Positions 32,885 to 34,039 of a DNA stretch of 34,039 bases are shown one piece after another (positions within the stretch are counted from its first letter, which is position 1; every line of letters starts with the position of its first letter). The position numbers and the translations under genes were made by a program. The notes beneath the pieces were generated by a model. That model was given only the letters and a program-made list of their open reading frames with translations, ran no database searches and was not told the origin of the DNA. The stretch spans positions 1-34,039 of the forward strand of contig NZ_VXCP01000060.1 of assembly GCF_011355085.1 (NCBI RefSeq), in the 5' to 3' direction. This DNA comes from Pseudomonas akapageensis (lineage in GTDB: Bacteria; Pseudomonadota; Gammaproteobacteria; Pseudomonadales; Pseudomonadaceae).

Positions 32885-33937
32885 ATGGTCAATAACGATC
32901 GCCTGTTGGTGCAAATACTGCTCCTGGCATTATTCGGCGCCGGGCTCTGGGTCATGGCACCCTTTATTTCGGCGCTGCTGTGGGGGGCGATCCTGGCGTT
33001 CGCCAGTTGGCCGCTGATGCGCTTGCTGACCCGCGTGCTCAATGGCCGGGAAACCCTGGCGGCCGGGTTGCTGACGGGGTTGTGGATGTTGCTGGTGGCC
33101 TTGCCGCTGGTGTGGCTGGGGTTCAACCTGGCCGACCATGTGCGTGACGCCACGGCCTTCATTCGCGACGTGCAGGTCGACGGCCTGCCCGAAGCTCCGG
33201 CCTGGCTGGGCGGCGTTCCGATCGTCGGCCATCGGGCGGTGGAGATCTGGAACACCATCGATCAGCGCGGTGCGGCGCTGATGCTCGCCATCAAGCCGTA
33301 CCTGGGGCAGGTCGGCAACTGGCTCCTGGCCCGCAGCGCGCAGATCGGCAGCGGTATCCTGGAGCTGACCCTGAGCCTGGTGTTCGTGTTCTTCTTCTAC
33401 CGCGATGGGCCGCGCCTGGCGGCGTTCGTCCTGGAGTTACTGGAACGGCTGATGGGCGAGCGGGCCGGTTATTACCTGGACCTGGTGGCCGGTACCGTGC
33501 AGCGGGTGGTCAACGGGGTAATCGGCACCGCGGCGGCGCAAGCGCTGCTGGCCTTGATCGGTTTCCTGATCGCCGGAGTACCGGGGGCGCTGGTGCTGGG
33601 TATCGTCACCTTCCTGCTCAGCCTGATCCCCATGGGCCCGCCGCTGGTGTGGATCCCCGCCACGGCGTGGCTGGCCTGGAAGGGCGAGTACGGCATGGCG
33701 GTGTTCCTGGGGGCCTGGGGCACGTTCATCATCAGCGGCGTGGACAACGTGCTCAAGCCGTACCTGATCAGCCGGGGCGGCAACCTGCCACTGGTGATCG
33801 TGTTGCTGGGGGTGTTCGGCGGGTTGCTGGCGTTTGGGTTTATTGGTCTGTTTATCGGGCCGACTTTGCTGGCGGTGGCTTACAGCTTGCTGCTGGATTG
33901 GAGCCGCAGCGAGGGCGTGGGGCGGCAGAGACCTTGA
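32885..33937 (+). CDS. AI-2E family (PerM-type) transporter
   Basis: A 350-residue inner-membrane protein. Hydrophobic segments lie near residues 6-45 (two spans), 60-85, 155-175 and 205-345 (about four spans). Family hallmarks are the FVFFFYRDG stretch in the middle, LIPMGPPLVWIP, and the SGVDNVLKPYLI motif followed by LIGPTLL-like FIGPTLLAV near the end. Members export autoinducer-2 or act as sodium/proton antiporters; which applies here cannot be told. The ATG at 32885 is preferred to the adjoining GTG at 32882 because of the spacing to GGAATGAG. Confidence 0.92.
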   Translation: MVNNDRLLVQILLLALFGAGLWVMAPFISALLWGAILAFASWPLMRLLTRVLNGRETLAAGLLTGLWMLLVALPLVWLGFNLADHVRDATAFIRDVQVDGLPEAPAWLGGVPIVGHRAVEIWNTIDQRGAALMLAIKPYLGQVGNWLLARSAQIGSGILELTLSLVFVFFFYRDGPRLAAFVLELLERLMGERAGYYLDLVAGTVQRVVNGVIGTAAAQALLALIGFLIAGVPGALVLGIVTFLLSLIPMGPPLVWIPATAWLAWKGEYGMAVFLGAWGTFIISGVDNVLKPYLISRGGNLPLVIVLLGVFGGLLAFGFIGLFIGPTLLAVAYSLLLDWSRSEGVGRQRP

Positions 33938-33963
33938 ACTTTCCTTGTTGTTTTTAGGGCCTC

Positions 33964-34027
33964 ATCGCTGGCAAGCCAGCTCCCACATTGGTCCAGTGTG
34001 CTTGGCAGATGATTGACTCTGTGGGAG
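33964..34027. repeat. Pseudomonas REP element, start of an inverted pair
   Basis: ATCGCTGGCAAGCCAGC followed by TCCCACA (33964-33987) is the standard pseudomonad REP palindrome (stem GCTGGC/GCCAGC). TGTGGGAG at 34020-34027 begins the opposite-facing partner, which runs off the window. Such REP pairs sit downstream of genes and support the Pseudomonas assignment. Confidence 0.85.
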
Positions 34028-34039
34028 ATTCTATGGTTG

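Noticed and set aside
32862..32885. A 7-codon frame before the AI-2E transporter overlapping its start
   Set aside because: Too short and without a distinct ribosome site; it is most likely chance.
1..34039. CRISPR arrays, tRNA or rRNA genes, insertion sequences, integrase genes
   Set aside because: Nothing with the required repeats, cloverleaf features or transposase motifs was seen on either strand.

Overview
The window looks like chromosome of a Pseudomonas, most likely the P. fluorescens lineage. The reasons are the GC-rich codon use, a pseudomonad REP palindrome at the right edge, the Pseudomonas-style RHS proteins, the LasR-like regulator domain, and the DUF4892 and AI-2E transporter housekeeping genes on the right. 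No rRNA, tRNA, CRISPR array, IS element or phage gene was seen.

Layout. (1) Minus strand, 6916 to 133: a frameshifted lipoprotein gene, a secreted protein carrying the same cysteine-rich repeat, and a large RHS protein, ending at a strong terminator (86-127). (2) Plus strand, 7205 to 21249: a TULIP/P47-like protein with Ig-like domains, a multi-Ig-like protein, two more TULIP/P47-like paralogues, and a second RHS protein with a different C-terminal tip. The two RHS genes point away from each other and share about 1.16 kb of very similar 5' sequence. This makes a long inverted repeat around about 11.6 kb. (3) Plus strand, 21643 to 27501: a multi-Ig-like protein, a classical autotransporter and another multi-Ig-like protein. 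(4) Minus strand, 29411 to 27507: an 89-residue protein that is only a LasR-type DNA-binding domain, a fimbrial subunit, and a periplasmic chaperone with no usher. (5) Plus strand, 29819 to 33937: a small helical protein, two alpha/beta hydrolases, a DUF4892 protein and an AI-2E family permease, then a REP element.

The most interesting signal is regulatory. Six sites of the form CT-N12-AG, the las/rhl (lux) box pattern, lie 57-128 bases upstream of a start codon. All six have the same orientation relative to their gene and a -10-like hexamer 23-24 bases after the box. They precede the lipoprotein/RHS operon, the first TULIP-like gene, the long plus-strand operon, the first of the right-hand Ig-like genes, the LasR-like regulator gene and the small helical protein gene. 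The window therefore reads as a cell-density-regulated, export- or surface-directed island. It combines RHS proteins, P47/OrfX-like proteins, Ig-like proteins, a cysteine-rich repeat family and surface structures. It has no Tc A/B subunits, no VgrG/PAAR and no recognisable immunity gene. How its parts act together is inference; the promoter pattern and the paralogy are visible in the sequence.
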